Shown here one piece after another: positions 44,000 to 54,830 of a stretch of DNA of 64,000 bases. Positions within the stretch are counted from its first letter, which is position 1, and each line of letters opens with the position of its first letter. The stretch lies in NCBI GenBank assembly GCA_021030915.1, contig JAGEMR010000005.1:62001-126000 (forward strand). The letters are read 5' to 3'. Source of the stretch: Astrothelium macrocarpum. Its lineage: Eukaryota > Ascomycota > Dothideomycetes > Trypetheliales > Trypetheliaceae. The notes beneath the pieces are model-generated. The model ran no database searches. It saw nothing but the letters and a program-made list of their open reading frames with translations, and was not told the origin of the DNA. The position numbers were made by a program, and so were the translations under genes.

Positions 44000-44846
44000 A
44001 GTCTTTGCTCGACTTTCAAGGGTCACAGTGCCAAAGACGTTTGACGTTTTCGCGCGCCAATTTGATGCCCCGGTACATTGATAAAAGACTGAATACGTTA
44101 CGTAAAGTTTATTTTCTTTCTACCATCCAACGTCTTTTCTTTTTCCCGCTTCACGACCCAGGTGTATAGAGAAACAGCTCCGAAAGATCTACACGCAAGG
44201 TGCACGAATTCTCCGTTTCGCAAGGACCACATACTGTTACCAGACCACTTCCACTCGCGTTGGTGGCGTCAGAACGCGAAAGCACAACTTATAGTGCAGC
44301 ACTAAACCGGAGAACGGATCGAGAGCGCCCCGTTACGAGGAGCGTCCCGTGACGGGAACGCCCCGAATTGAATTACAACCGGTGTGGCGTATTTAGTAGT
44401 CATTAGACGGAGCACGAAGAGAGGCCCCTCTAGCTAGTACAGTGGATCGATACATGATCGATTAACCAATCAATATCTCGCTTATTGAATCGTACTATCT
44501 AGTTTGTAATTTTCTCAAGATATCACTTGATCAGGTATAGTATGAGGCCCCGCTCCCATCGGTTCATCGGTGATATATCTGGTACTGGTAGTGCAAGTGG
44601 TGCAAAGCGAGTCATCATCCAAGGTCGTGCTAGGGTTGACCGGGCCGCTGGAAGACCCGGATGAGAAGTTTTCCATTAGTTACAGTTTCGTGTAAATTAT
44701 TTACTTTTTCTTTCAACAGCCTCGCTTAGCAACTGCGCAGTGCGATCAGCTTTTGCCTAGTGTTCTTACAACAGCTCACTATCATCCACCGCATCTTTAA
44801 GCGTGCGTACAAGAAAGCGCTTGCAGGGTCCATTCCAAATTTCACC
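44000..44846. other. Intergenic, about 850 bp
   Basis: This lies upstream of the flavin monooxygenase (promoter side) and downstream of the dehydrogenase. A GC-rich patch at 44320-44365 contains the palindrome listed separately. A short minus-strand frame at 44726-44846 overlaps the dehydrogenase end and is not called. Confidence 0.6.
44345..44357. promoter_or_regulatory. Perfect palindrome TCCCGTGACGGGA
   Basis: This 13-bp palindrome lies about 345 bp upstream of the flavin monooxygenase ATG. It contains CCG-N3-CGG half-sites and is flanked by related CGCCCCG words on both sides. The same TCCCGT/ACGGGA halves occur at 40575-40598 upstream of the first oxidase. Confidence 0.45.
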
Positions 44847-45593
44847 TTACCAAGGGTGCACGCCGTCGATGTGGACGACTTTGCCAGCCTCGGCATCTCT
44901 ACGACCTTCTGCGACGTCATAGACGATTTCAGCACCTTTTTCCGCTTCAATGGCCCCCATCTTCCTCATTTCGTCTGCGGGGCCGGCAAAGTCTGTGGCA
45001 AGGAAGCCGGGACACACCGCAAAGACCTTAACGCCCCGGTCCTTCAAGTCCGCATGGTAAATTAGCATCAGCATGTTAAGGGCGGCCTTGCTGACGCGGT
45101 AGCCGGGAAATGGGAGGCCATAAAATGTGTGCTGAGGGTCCGCCTTTGCAGCCAAGGACCCCAGGATGGTACTCACGAACACGAGTCGTGGCGACGGTGC
45201 CTTCAGAAGCAACGGAAGGAATGCATCTGTGACGCTTGCAGGGCCGGCAACGTTTGCACCCACGTTGGTATTGATGCTGGTTGTCAAGTCTCGATCCTGG
45301 TTGTTAATGCCGGCATTATTGATGAGGACCGATAGCTTCCCTTGGTGGCGGGTGGCTACGCTGGATACTGCCGCTTGCACGGAGGAAGGTGACGTGATGT
45401 CGATCTCCAATGCTTCGAAGGAGGCCTGGCTAGTTTTGCGTAGCTTCTCAACTGCTTCAGTGCCCTTGGAGAGTGTGCGGCTGCCGATAATGATATGATG
45501 GTTTGGATTTTGGCCAAGGATCTGGGCTGTGGCGTATCCCAAACCGCGGTTCGCGCCCGTAATGAGGATAGTCGTGGTAGTAGACGAAGCCAT
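44847..45593 (-). CDS. Short-chain dehydrogenase/reductase
   Basis: A single exon codes for 248 residues. It is a classical SDR: the NAD(P) motif TGANRGLG near residue 13, the structural VLINNAGI motif, catalytic Ser in VFVSTILG, and YxxxK as YRVSK, followed by VCPGFLATDF. The GSRT after the second strand leaves room for an Arg-type NADPH preference, but this is uncertain. It has no signal peptide and is likely cytosolic. SDRs reduce ketones or oxidise alcohols and are frequent tailoring enzymes. Its neighbours on both sides are flavin enzymes, consistent with a shared redox pathway. It is intronless, unlike its neighbours. Confidence 0.93.
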   Translation of the reverse strand: MASSTTTTILITGANRGLGYATAQILGQNPNHHIIIGSRTLSKGTEAVEKLRKTSQASFEALEIDITSPSSVQAAVSSVATRHQGKLSVLINNAGINNQDRDLTTSINTNVGANVAGPASVTDAFLPLLLKAPSPRLVFVSTILGSLAAKADPQHTFYGLPFPGYRVSKAALNMLMLIYHADLKDRGVKVFAVCPGFLATDFAGPADEMRKMGAIEAEKGAEIVYDVAEGRRDAEAGKVVHIDGVHPW

Positions 45594-46336
45594 TTTTCTG
45601 CAAAGTCCTAAAGAACGATTTGGGAGAACTCTCTATTTAAGACCAGCCTATTCGTTGTTCCCTGCAACGCCCTTTTCGCTCAGATTTCCGGTTCTGGTCA
45701 ACATAACGGAGGGTTTCTACTTTGATCCAAGGGCCTTGTCATGGAAGTCCAGCACGAGAATCTCTGAGAATCAGCCCAATTAATGGAGTTTGACAAGTTG
45801 ATTGGTTGAGGATCGGTTACATTGCAGCCACTATCCACCAACTACCTCGACAATGATGGCGACGTCGCTTTGTACGCCCCATGTGCCCTATACACGGAGG
45901 CTGGAGAAAGCCATGCACCTAGAGTCCGGCCTGGCCCTGGCATATTACTGAGCATTTGTGAAGCCTGCGCACTAATGCATTGTCTTGCAAAATACTAGCG
46001 CATATGTGGTTTTTAATAAGTCTGCATGTATTCAATTGCCTCGGAAAGCTACACCTTAACGGAACCCTGGCTCAGAGGAATGCCATTGTCAACAATTCGC
46101 CAGATTTCTTGTGCCATGAACATTAGCCTCAGTGCTCGTGAATTCTACGAAGTATCTACTGGGTACACGTTAATATCCCCGAGATCGCCCACTGAGCAGC
46201 TCGAGACACACTTTTAAACTACTGATAGAATGATACATGGAAAGCAACACGCTTTTTTCATTGACAAGACTCCTTAAACAGGCATGATCTTGGGTAGTGT
46301 TGACCTGGATGGCCAGCTTTATTGATTCTTGAAAGG
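45594..46336. other. Intergenic, about 740 bp
   Basis: This contains the promoter of the dehydrogenase (a TATTTAA-like word on the minus-reading side near 45634-45640) and the 3' end of the second oxidase. No gene is supported. Confidence 0.55.
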
Positions 46337-47899
46337 CTACAGAAGTTCTTTGGTATAAACGCCATGTGGATCCCATTTCTGCTTCAGGGCTTTCAATTTT
46401 TTCACCCTCTCGGATCCCTTATAGCGATACCCAATGGGATCAGTTCTACTAGTGTTGGTGTACGCAATATATGCTTCTTCTATTGAATCTGAGCGCATCA
46501 ATTCCTGTGCTCTGCGATCAAAGTCCAGAACTTTCTCATGTAAACTTGGATCGGTGTACCATGAAAGGATATTGCTAAAATGGAGCAGAAATTTTAGAGT
46601 CAGCAAACCGCCTTCGCCATGGAGTACATCAGATCAACTCACAGCCAGATGTCAATGTCCTTCAGGCCAAAGGACGTTTCTTTCTCTCTCACGCCTTTCT
46701 CCGGTGTTGGTGTATGCCATTCAAGTGTAAAGACTGATCGTTCAGATCCGGGACACGTCTCAATGAGCTCTTTATGAAGATCGACAAGCTTGGCAAAGTT
46801 CTCGGGATTTATCGACTGAAGTCCGGTCTGACTAAAACGTTTGAATTCTCCCTTGGGACACATCCAACCCAGGTGGTCACTGTGGGCTTCAAATGTAGAG
46901 TCTTGGTGCATATGTTCCAAAGGTCCCAAATCGATCAAAGGCTTGAAGGTCGCTTGCAGTTCTGGTCCAGTGCCAAAGTATTGTGGGGCAACCATGAGAA
47001 CGCGCCCTTTCGTAGGATCGTTCATGACCATAAAATGCCCTGATGACGCATGTTTACCATTGTTTGCAATCTGCTTAAGCGTTTTGCAAACTTCGACGGC
47101 TCTCTCTGTTGGGAAAAATACCACACCAATTTGTCGTATGCCATTGGGTCCAATCAAAGAAGGATTATATGTTTGCAGGACTAGCTCAGTAACCAAACCA
47201 AAGAACTGTCCTGCTCCGCGAATAGCCCACAAAAGGTCTGCATTCTGGGTTTCCGAAACTTCAACAACCTCACCGTTTGCTGTAATAACTCTTGCTGCCA
47301 GTATGTTCTCGCATGCATATCCGATCAACGGGCTGTAGGAGCTTATCCCTCCTCCAAGAAAATAGGGTATAACACCAACAGTGTTACCGTTTGCGACGGC
47401 TGCACGAATGATTAGCCATTGCCAACTCGGTCTTTGAAACTAGCCTTGCCTGTGAATTGCTTGTTTTGGCTTAATGCAACTTGCAGCTCCTTCATTAACA
47501 GACCACCTTTTACGGTAACAATCTGCTTGGCCTGGTCGACCTCGACCCCTTTGAACCGACGCAAATCAATTATAATGCCATTTTCAATTGTTGACCAGGG
47601 ACTATGACCACCAGCTGCAGGGACGAATGGCACGTTGGCGCCAATTGCTTCTCTAACCTACACATTGAATCATAATTAATCAGTGGCTTTGAAGAAGATA
47701 CTAGTCGTCAAACTTCAGTTCACGAACTCACCGTCGTGACAGTATCGGCTTCGTCGACTGGTAACACAACAGCTACAGGCGTTTTGAGATCAATGTGACT
47801 CCATCGCGCTAAAGATTCTTTAAAGTCGGTATCATGACTCGTCAAAACTTGCGAGCCATGAGATAACTTGGCGCGTAAGTGGCTGAGAAAGCCCTCCAT
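46337..47899 (-). CDS. FAD-linked oxidase, berberine-bridge-enzyme-like (GGH form)
   Basis: Four exons are predicted on the minus strand: 47899-47732, 47657-47450, 47399-46643 and 46574-46337, giving about 456 residues. The second intron (47449-47400, 50 nt) starts GCAAGG after CAG, a consensus GC-AG intron, and restores FTAVANGNTVGV. The flavin-attaching His is present in VPAAGGHSPWST. The second covalent Cys is absent: the corresponding region reads NTVGVIPYFLGGGIS. The C-terminal BBE motif is NTSRTDPIGYRYKGSERV, then KWDPHGVY. There is no signal peptide, so it is likely intracellular, unlike the oxidase at 40856. It diverges from the rhodopsin-like gene across 1.3 kb. Confidence 0.87.
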
Positions 47900-49226
47900 T
47901 TGAAAAGGGGGCAGATCTAACGCCCTAGACCAATCTTAATGAGACGACGGTCGTTGAAAAGTAATACAGGATCTGTTTGTTCCTTTTTGAAATTGAAGCA
48001 TTTGAGGCTCATGTCCACGTTGGTGGATGGCCGCCACCCACGACATGCAAGGTAGGCGAATAAGCTAAGCGAGAAAAGAAAATTTCATTAAGAGATGCAT
48101 GTGAACCATGCATTATCATACCACGATATGCCCTATATGAAAAGCAGGGACGCTTGGGGCTGCACCCAGCTCCATGCAGCGTATACGTGTGGCATAGGAG
48201 TTCACTTACAGAGTAGGAAGACCGAATAGCGTGATTCTCAAATGGAGGTGGAGGCCTAATTGATCATTGTTCCGAGCCAATGCTATACTTAGCGTAAGAC
48301 TTGTGCTGGGTGTGGTATAAGAACTAACAGGATAACAGACTAGTAAAACTGGATACTGCGGCCAAGAAGCATCTGCCGGAAAAACCCCGGCCCGTGCCAT
48401 AAACGGCATTGATTGTTCACCGGTCTAGTTTCGGCAAAGGCCAAGCAGGTTTTACCAGCTTCTTCAGTCGTTCGGCGTGTATTCCGTACTCGATGACTGC
48501 ACCGCTGCATACGCCACTCGATGCAAGCCATGCAGAGATCGGCAAGGCGAGAAGCAGGCGTGAGAATCTTTTTACGCCGCGTGGCATCAAAAGGCGACAG
48601 GTACACGCAGATCAGCATCCGTTGTTTGATTGCTCCAAACTGGCCAACGGTTAGTATCCCCAAGTTTTACACGTAACGCATTGGCCGCTAATGTTGGTCA
48701 AGTTGCGTAGAAATGAGATGCGCATGTGGTGCGGAGGTGCTTACACCATTTATCAAGCTAGGGGGTTTTAGTCCTTAGTGAAGTCAGAAGTGCTACGATC
48801 TAGGCAATGCCTGCACCTCAGGCGGCTACGCATTCAGCCGCTTTGTAGCTCCGTAGTAAGCTTCCTTTTTTCTTTTTATGGCAGGGCTTGTTGAGTCTGA
48901 TTCGTCTCTACTCTGGATTAATCGTCTTGCATCTTTGTCGGTCCTTGTCTCATTCCTGAGTTCATACATCTTCAGTCACCCCCAGCATCCTTCTTGATCC
49001 ATGCTGTTACCTTGGACACTCAACCCCTTACCATTTCGCACTGCCCTTTTTCAAATCCATGTATCGATGTCTTAGCGATTCTCTAGACATTCTAATTCCA
49101 GTTGCATGGGAGTCCGCCATGTTACTTCACGCTTAAGGAGGTCCAAAAAATTCCGACACTTACACATCCCACACTTTTGATCTTGAATCTTTCGATTCGC
49201 CATCAAGGACTGCAGCGCAAGAAAGT
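47900..49226. other. Divergent intergenic, about 1.3 kb
   Basis: This lies between the second oxidase (-) and the rhodopsin-like gene (+). It contains only short frames; one of 107 codons (48340-48663, minus) has no family features. Both promoters must lie here. Confidence 0.55.
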
Positions 49227-50708
49227 ATGGGCATTCAAGATGACTCAGCTGTATCGCAATACAACAAATCAGTGCTCGTTGGCGTCGGTCTGGCTTTAAC
49301 ACTCCTGGCCATCATTGTTGTTATACTTCGATTCTTTGCTCGGCGCAGAAGTCGTGCCAATTATGGCTGGGATGATTGGTCAATTTTGCTCGCACTGGTA
49401 AGTGTTTTACAAACGACTCTTTCTCTAAGTCTATTGCGGAAGACTAATTGCGCGTGCTTCTAGGTACTTTGTATTGCAGCCGGAATTGTAGAAATCCTTG
49501 GTACGATTCACTCGGCATTTTCATTTCAATTCATGCCTAAGCGCGTGCTCTTTCGTGCATGCGTTGTGCATTAATGATCTCCTGTTGACACTTCATCAGC
49601 TGCGGAGATAGGGGGCATGGGCGAACATCAACGACTCGGGCCCAATGGCGAACTTATTCACACTCCTGAGCTTTCTAATTATGAAAAGGTAAATACACTC
49701 GTTTGTGATGGCGAGAAAATCTTTTCAAATCATGGAACAGTCATGGCAAAGGCACGCATACTGATAATGAATGTAGTGTCGATACGCCAACGAGATCCTC
49801 ACAACTTTAAACCTGGGTGTCGTCAAAGTTTCTGTAGTATTGTTTTATCGCCGCATCTTCACCATCCGACCATTCAAGATCGCAAGCGCAGCAGTGATGG
49901 GATTGGTGATTGCCTGGACCGTATCATATACTGTCGTCATGGCATCGCAATGCATCCCCGCTCATATCTTCTGGGACAGCTTTGAAATCGATTATGGTAC
50001 AAGGTGTATCAATGTGCAGCAGATGTACGAATCACTTGCTTTCTCGGATCTGATCCTTGATGTCATGGTTCTTGCACTTCCATTGCCTATGGTGTGGATG
50101 CTTAATATGCCTTGGAAGAGAAAGATTGCCCTTTTCGATATTTTCCTTCTGGGAACAGTGTACGTGAAATCTTTTCTAAAGATGATGAGCAACTCCTTCG
50201 CATACTGATACGTCTCACAGTGTGGTTGGATCTGGAATTGCTCGGCTCATTTCGTTCATGTCGGTTATCAATTTCACGGATAGGGATCCGGAAGGTTTCT
50301 TCTACGATACGCTTTGTGAGCTTGTCAAATAGTGACTGCTGTGGTTGCAAGCTAATGGATGTTAATTCAGGGTATACTGCTGGTCCACTGTTTTGGCTAT
50401 ACGCAGAAAATGCTATAGCTATTGTTGGAGCCTGTTTGCCAACACTGGCTCCTCTTTGGCGGAGAGAAGGTTCGCAGAGATCCAAAGGCAGCTCCTATTT
50501 CAGCAAATTATCCAACGGCATCACCTCGGTTGCAGGGGACCATGAGTTGCACGACCGAAGCAATACAGCTCAGGATCATAATTCCCTTCGCAACCTGGTT
50601 GGTGTCAACGCGACAGATATCCAGGCAGATTCCGCTGCTCTCGAAAGTCAATCATTGGAAGGTATAAAAGTTGAAACGACCTTTGGCCATCATGAGAATA
50701 CGATATGA
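49227..50708 (+). CDS. Seven-TM fungal rhodopsin-domain membrane protein (Pth11/SAT4-like group)
   Basis: Six exons are predicted: 49227-49397, 49464-49500, 49600-49688, 49777-50159, 50221-50315 and 50371-50708, giving about 370 residues. All junctions keep frame. The fungal integral-membrane rhodopsin-type domain is recognised from RFFARRRSRANYGWDDWSIL in the first loop, RYANEILTTLNLGVVKVSV, LFYRRIFTIRPFKIA, AHIFWDSF with RCINVQQMYESLAFSDLILD, and LPLPMVWMLNMPWKRKIALF. About seven hydrophobic segments are present. The C-terminal ~80 residues are a soluble Ser-rich tail. Function in the family is mostly unknown; some related proteins sense surface cues, and such genes often lie next to metabolite clusters. 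Exon 2 is only 37 nt. Confidence 0.85.
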
Positions 50709-52149
50709 CGTAGCGAAACAACAACTCAAAAAGCATTCAACCTGTATATCTAACAAACATTCTTGGACGGCACGCTAAATCCAAATTCGGAGCATTCAGC
50801 AATCTAAGGCTTGGCGTGCAAGTTGTATACCTATCCGGTATTGATAAATCTTACAACATAGCTACGATAGCATTCGTATCTAAAGTACTAATTTGCCGCT
50901 ATTACGATCTTGCAAAGGGCAGGATGTATCATATTAATTGGGAATAATCTGGTTAGGTCAAACGGCTTGAATAACCGATTTCGAAAGCCGATTATATTTT
51001 TCATCTTGTGCATGTTGTGAAAGCGGCTAGATTAAAGCTTTCGTGCATCCAGTTGAAAAGTAGTTCAGTCCATGAGCAAGCTCGATTCGGATTGGCTCCG
51101 GAATCTAAAAAGGTTCTAGAGCTCCGAAAGCGGAGCAAAGATCTGGAATGGGCAGAGCGTGAACATACCAAATGGACTCTTGCCGGTGTTCAAGCTTTGC
51201 GCGTCAAGTGGATACACAAATCCAGCAATCAGGCCGAGACGAGAGCCTTGGGTACGTGGAATTGGAGCCAGCGCTGCGACCACATGGATCGTCGTACAGC
51301 CCATTTCTAAGACATCCTAAGTCCTAGCAATCTTATGCACAGCAGCATCATGCTGTGTGATAAAACTTGATGCAGGGGCGCTACTGATAATAACGCGGTA
51401 TTCTTTCTTGATTGAGGACTTTGAGCCCCCACATTTGAGAGGCGTCATCTGATCTAATGATCGATCAGAAATACACGAAGCTTTAGTAAGGCTAGGCTGC
51501 AAACTGCCCTTGTAATAGTCTGTGCACGAGCCCATCTAATACTCTTTTCCATTGGCCGATTGATCATGTACCATACTCGAATCCGGTGTCATCATTGATT
51601 TTCTGATCCCAGAATTTGTGCACTTAGAGGATCAGTAGGTTGCGGGGGGGCATTAGATCAATAGTATTCCTCCAAGCGCTTCAATACCAGCAAGCAAGCG
51701 TTCGCTACGCAAACGCAGATAAAATGCAGGTTGGAAAAGCAAGAAATATGCAAAGTTACTGTGACGTAGTGATGAAAAATTTTGTCGATTTTCATGCGCA
51801 TATAAGCTGCATATCCAAAAGGAAGGGCGACACGAAATGGGCAAAAATGCGCCATCAAACCTAATCTGCGCTATGGGAGGGACTTGCTTTTGATGCTGAT
51901 GCTAAGCCGGACCGAGGAGGAGTATCCGCCTTCGAGACCCTGTATGCAGGCAATCCAGCTGCACGGCAGATTAGGGAACCAGGAAAACTAGACTCCATGT
52001 CTGTAAACCGGCCCCAAAATAGGACGTCTTCTTCCTGAGAGTAAGAAGTAAAAATGCTGCCACATCTCGGGATTGCCTAGCCAGCTTCCCCTGAATTCTC
52101 ACTTCGTTGCTCCATCACGGCGTACGATTTACAGAAGTGCTAAGAAAAG
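50709..52149. other. Intergenic, about 1.44 kb
   Basis: This AT-rich gap has a few frames near 100 codons (for example 51008-51310, +) without recognisable features. It contains the 3' UTR of the membrane protein and the promoter of the methyltransferase. Confidence 0.55.
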
Positions 52150-53169
52150 ATGGCAACAGCAGTATCTCAAACCAACACGGTCAACGGTAACACTGAGCAA
52201 GAAGACTCGGAAAATTTCTGGAAAGTCGCAGCCGACGACTCGGCTTTCTGGGATGCCTACATCTCAACCCGTCCCAACTACAGCAAAACCTTCTACAACC
52301 TCATGTATGCGCATCACGCAGCGCATTCCAACTCATGGGATCTCGCCCATGACATCGGCTGCGGTGGCGGCCAAGTCGCCGCAGAGCTCGCCTCACGCTT
52401 CGCCCACGTCATCGCGTCGGATAACAACGACACGCACCTCACCGTAGCGAAGCGTCGACTTGCCTCATTCCCGCCCTCGCGCATATCCTTTACGCATACC
52501 AAGGGCGAAGACCTAACGGCGCACCACCCACCTCAATCCGCCGATATGATAGCCGCTGCAGAAGCCATGGTGCTGATGGACGAGCATGATGCGCTGAAGA
52601 GCTTCGCCACGGTACTCAAGCCTGGTGGCACGCTGGCGTTCTGGTTCTATGGTCGACCAACTTTCGCTGAGCCAGAACTCTACCCAACTTGCCAGCCACT
52701 TCTCGACGAGATCATGATGCGCAATTGGGCAAAGGTGATTCAGGGTAGTGGACCGGCGAGGCAATCGGGGTTCAAGCGCGCTGCGGACGGCATGGCGAGT
52801 TGGCTAGACTATATACCATTTGACCCGTCGATTTGGAAGGACGTCCAACGTATCAAATGGAACAAGTACGCGACGTTACCATTCTTCGGTCGGGAGGCGT
52901 GCGGATTTGATGTCGAAGCCGTGTCGAATGTGGCCGAGGGAGAGAAGATGACGGTGCATGAAGACCCGTCATTCTGGAAGGTCGAATGGGACGCAGCGGA
53001 ATTGAAAAAGTACATGAGTGTGCTATTCCCGGGGTTCAAGGAGGCGATTGGCGATGGTGATCCTGAGATTGACCGATTGTTCAATGAAGTAACCTCAAAA
53101 ATGGGACCGGAGGGAACTATAAGACAATTCACTTGGCCTGCTGTGCTTGTGTTAGCGACTCGCAAGTAA
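52150..53169 (+). CDS. SAM-dependent methyltransferase (TMT1/trans-aconitate methyltransferase-like)
   Basis: A single exon codes for 339 residues. The class I methyltransferase fold is shown by motif I AHDIGCGGGQVAAELA, the acidic end of strand 2 in VIASDNND, the motif II-like region SADMIAAAEAMVLMD, and the post-motif strand LKPGGTLAFWFYG. The N-terminal FWDAYISTRPNYSKTFYNLM is typical of the fungal Tmt1/Crg1-like group that methylates small carboxylic acids or other metabolites. No signal peptide or membrane segment is present. In this context it is a plausible O-methyltransferase tailoring enzyme, but the substrate cannot be read from sequence. Confidence 0.9.
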   Translation: MATAVSQTNTVNGNTEQEDSENFWKVAADDSAFWDAYISTRPNYSKTFYNLMYAHHAAHSNSWDLAHDIGCGGGQVAAELASRFAHVIASDNNDTHLTVAKRRLASFPPSRISFTHTKGEDLTAHHPPQSADMIAAAEAMVLMDEHDALKSFATVLKPGGTLAFWFYGRPTFAEPELYPTCQPLLDEIMMRNWAKVIQGSGPARQSGFKRAADGMASWLDYIPFDPSIWKDVQRIKWNKYATLPFFGREACGFDVEAVSNVAEGEKMTVHEDPSFWKVEWDAAELKKYMSVLFPGFKEAIGDGDPEIDRLFNEVTSKMGPEGTIRQFTWPAVLVLATRK

Positions 53170-54830
53170 ACCTCATGTAATAATGATCCTATTACAGGTC
53201 TCTTGGGTAACGGCTGTTCGGGAACGATTGAATGTTGGGGTGTGGGAGTCAGAGCAAACAGAAAAGAGGCTGCCAATATCGTTTCCTTGTTTCTCAAATT
53301 CCCTTTGAGGAGGCACACTGATAGGATGTTTTTTTTTCCCCAGTAATCCAGATAAATTCAATATTTCTGTTCACAACACACTTTTCGACAACAAGGTAGA
53401 ATCTTGGAGCCGGAACATTGAACAGAATCATCACGGGACTTTGGAGAAGAGCCAGACATGGAGTGTAGTCATAACCCAAGCGATCAGAGTGATTCGAGAC
53501 CTGAAAGACTTAGCACAATGCTCAACCGAAAGCGCTCTTACAGCTAGCAGTTCTAGCAGGTTTTCCGGAGGGAGTCGTGCTGCACATCAGCTATTAGGTG
53601 CTCTGGAGCTTGTGCTGCCTTAGCCGATGGATCAGGGTTTTGAAGACCTGATGCAAACACAGTGCTAAGGTGTGGTGGAGCTTAGGATAAAAGCTGGGCC
53701 GTCTGGACGTGCAACAGTAATTGTCTTTTCAACTGCCTCGTTATCATGCTCAGTTTTGCGCAATGAATGAAGAAGCAAATGAGAAACCTTGATTGGCAAT
53801 TTACAAGATGTTGACTTTTCACGCTTCGGCTGGGCTAGAGAGAAACAAACCAAGACAAGAATCAAATCGGACTTGCAATAAATAGTGATAACAGAAGGAT
53901 CGCAATCGTCGGTGAAATAACCCGTGGTCCGTAGAATGTAGGTAATGGTCATGCGAGCGTCTTGCTAGAGTACGAGCTCTACCAGACGCTTTCCCAAAAA
54001 GCAAATAAAGAGAGGAATCACGGCATTTTCTCCATGATCGTCCAGCTGTGCACTCTATGAGCTAGGGTAGAGACATGCCAAGGAGCTCCAATGGACGCTT
54101 TTGAACTTCTTCGTGGAAACCAGGTCGCAAATTTTCCCCGATTTGGATGACCTAAATGTTCCGTATTGCAGAGCAACGTATTATCTCTCGAGAGCTTTTG
54201 GCCAAAAGATTTTTCAAATCGGAATCATCATCGGCTCTCATTGAGGCGGCCATCAGAGTGCCAGGCGCTGGAGGTAAGAGGTCGCGGGACTTTTTGCGAT
54301 AGGGATCTTAGGTAATATATTATTCATACTAGAAGTGACATCATGTCCTTTAACGTCCACACAGGTATCACGCATGCGTGCCATGGTACCTGAATCTCCT
54401 CATGTTTGGTACAGAAATTTGATTTGTTTCGCATCACAGTCTCGGCTTTGGGCGCAGTTCGAATTGACTTTTTCCTGCGCGTTTGGTTCTCCATGATTTT
54501 TTGACATCTTCTATCGAGAAGATGTCGTGCTCAGTCTTCACACGCAGTTTGGCGCCAAACCTTGTCGAATTCCCCTCTTAGTGCCTACGATAATGCTTTA
54601 GCCGGCCTGCCGTTTTATCGAGCTAGCCTATTGTGGGAGCTCGTACAAGCTTCATCAAACTCTCGCATAAAACACCTTCCTATCTATCTAGTGATATTGA
54701 ACTAGCGCGTCACGCAAACTACCTTCATCAACATTTTTAAGAATGGCATTCATATTCATAGACATGCGGTTCAATGATCGTAGCTTCATAGACACCCAAT
54801 TACCATTGCCTTCAGAAGGTATCCTTCAAG
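53170..54830. other. Intergenic, about 1.66 kb
   Basis: This gap between the methyltransferase and the sedolisin gene has no supported gene. A perfect stem-loop lies at 54503-54526. Several short open stretches (for example around 54080-54240) look protein-like but have no start or family match. Confidence 0.55.
54503..54526. repeat. Perfect 10-bp stem-loop upstream of the sedolisin gene
   Basis: GACATCTTCT and its exact reverse complement AGAAGATGTC are separated by ATCG. The hairpin lies about 305 bp upstream of the ATG at 54831. It could be a dyad-symmetric protein-binding site; it lacks the T-tract of a bacterial-type terminator and none is expected here. Confidence 0.7.

Noticed and set aside
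54080..54240. Open stretch of about 55 codons with protein-like composition
   Set aside because: It has no start codon in context, no splice partner and no recognisable family, so it is at chance level in a 1.66-kb gap.
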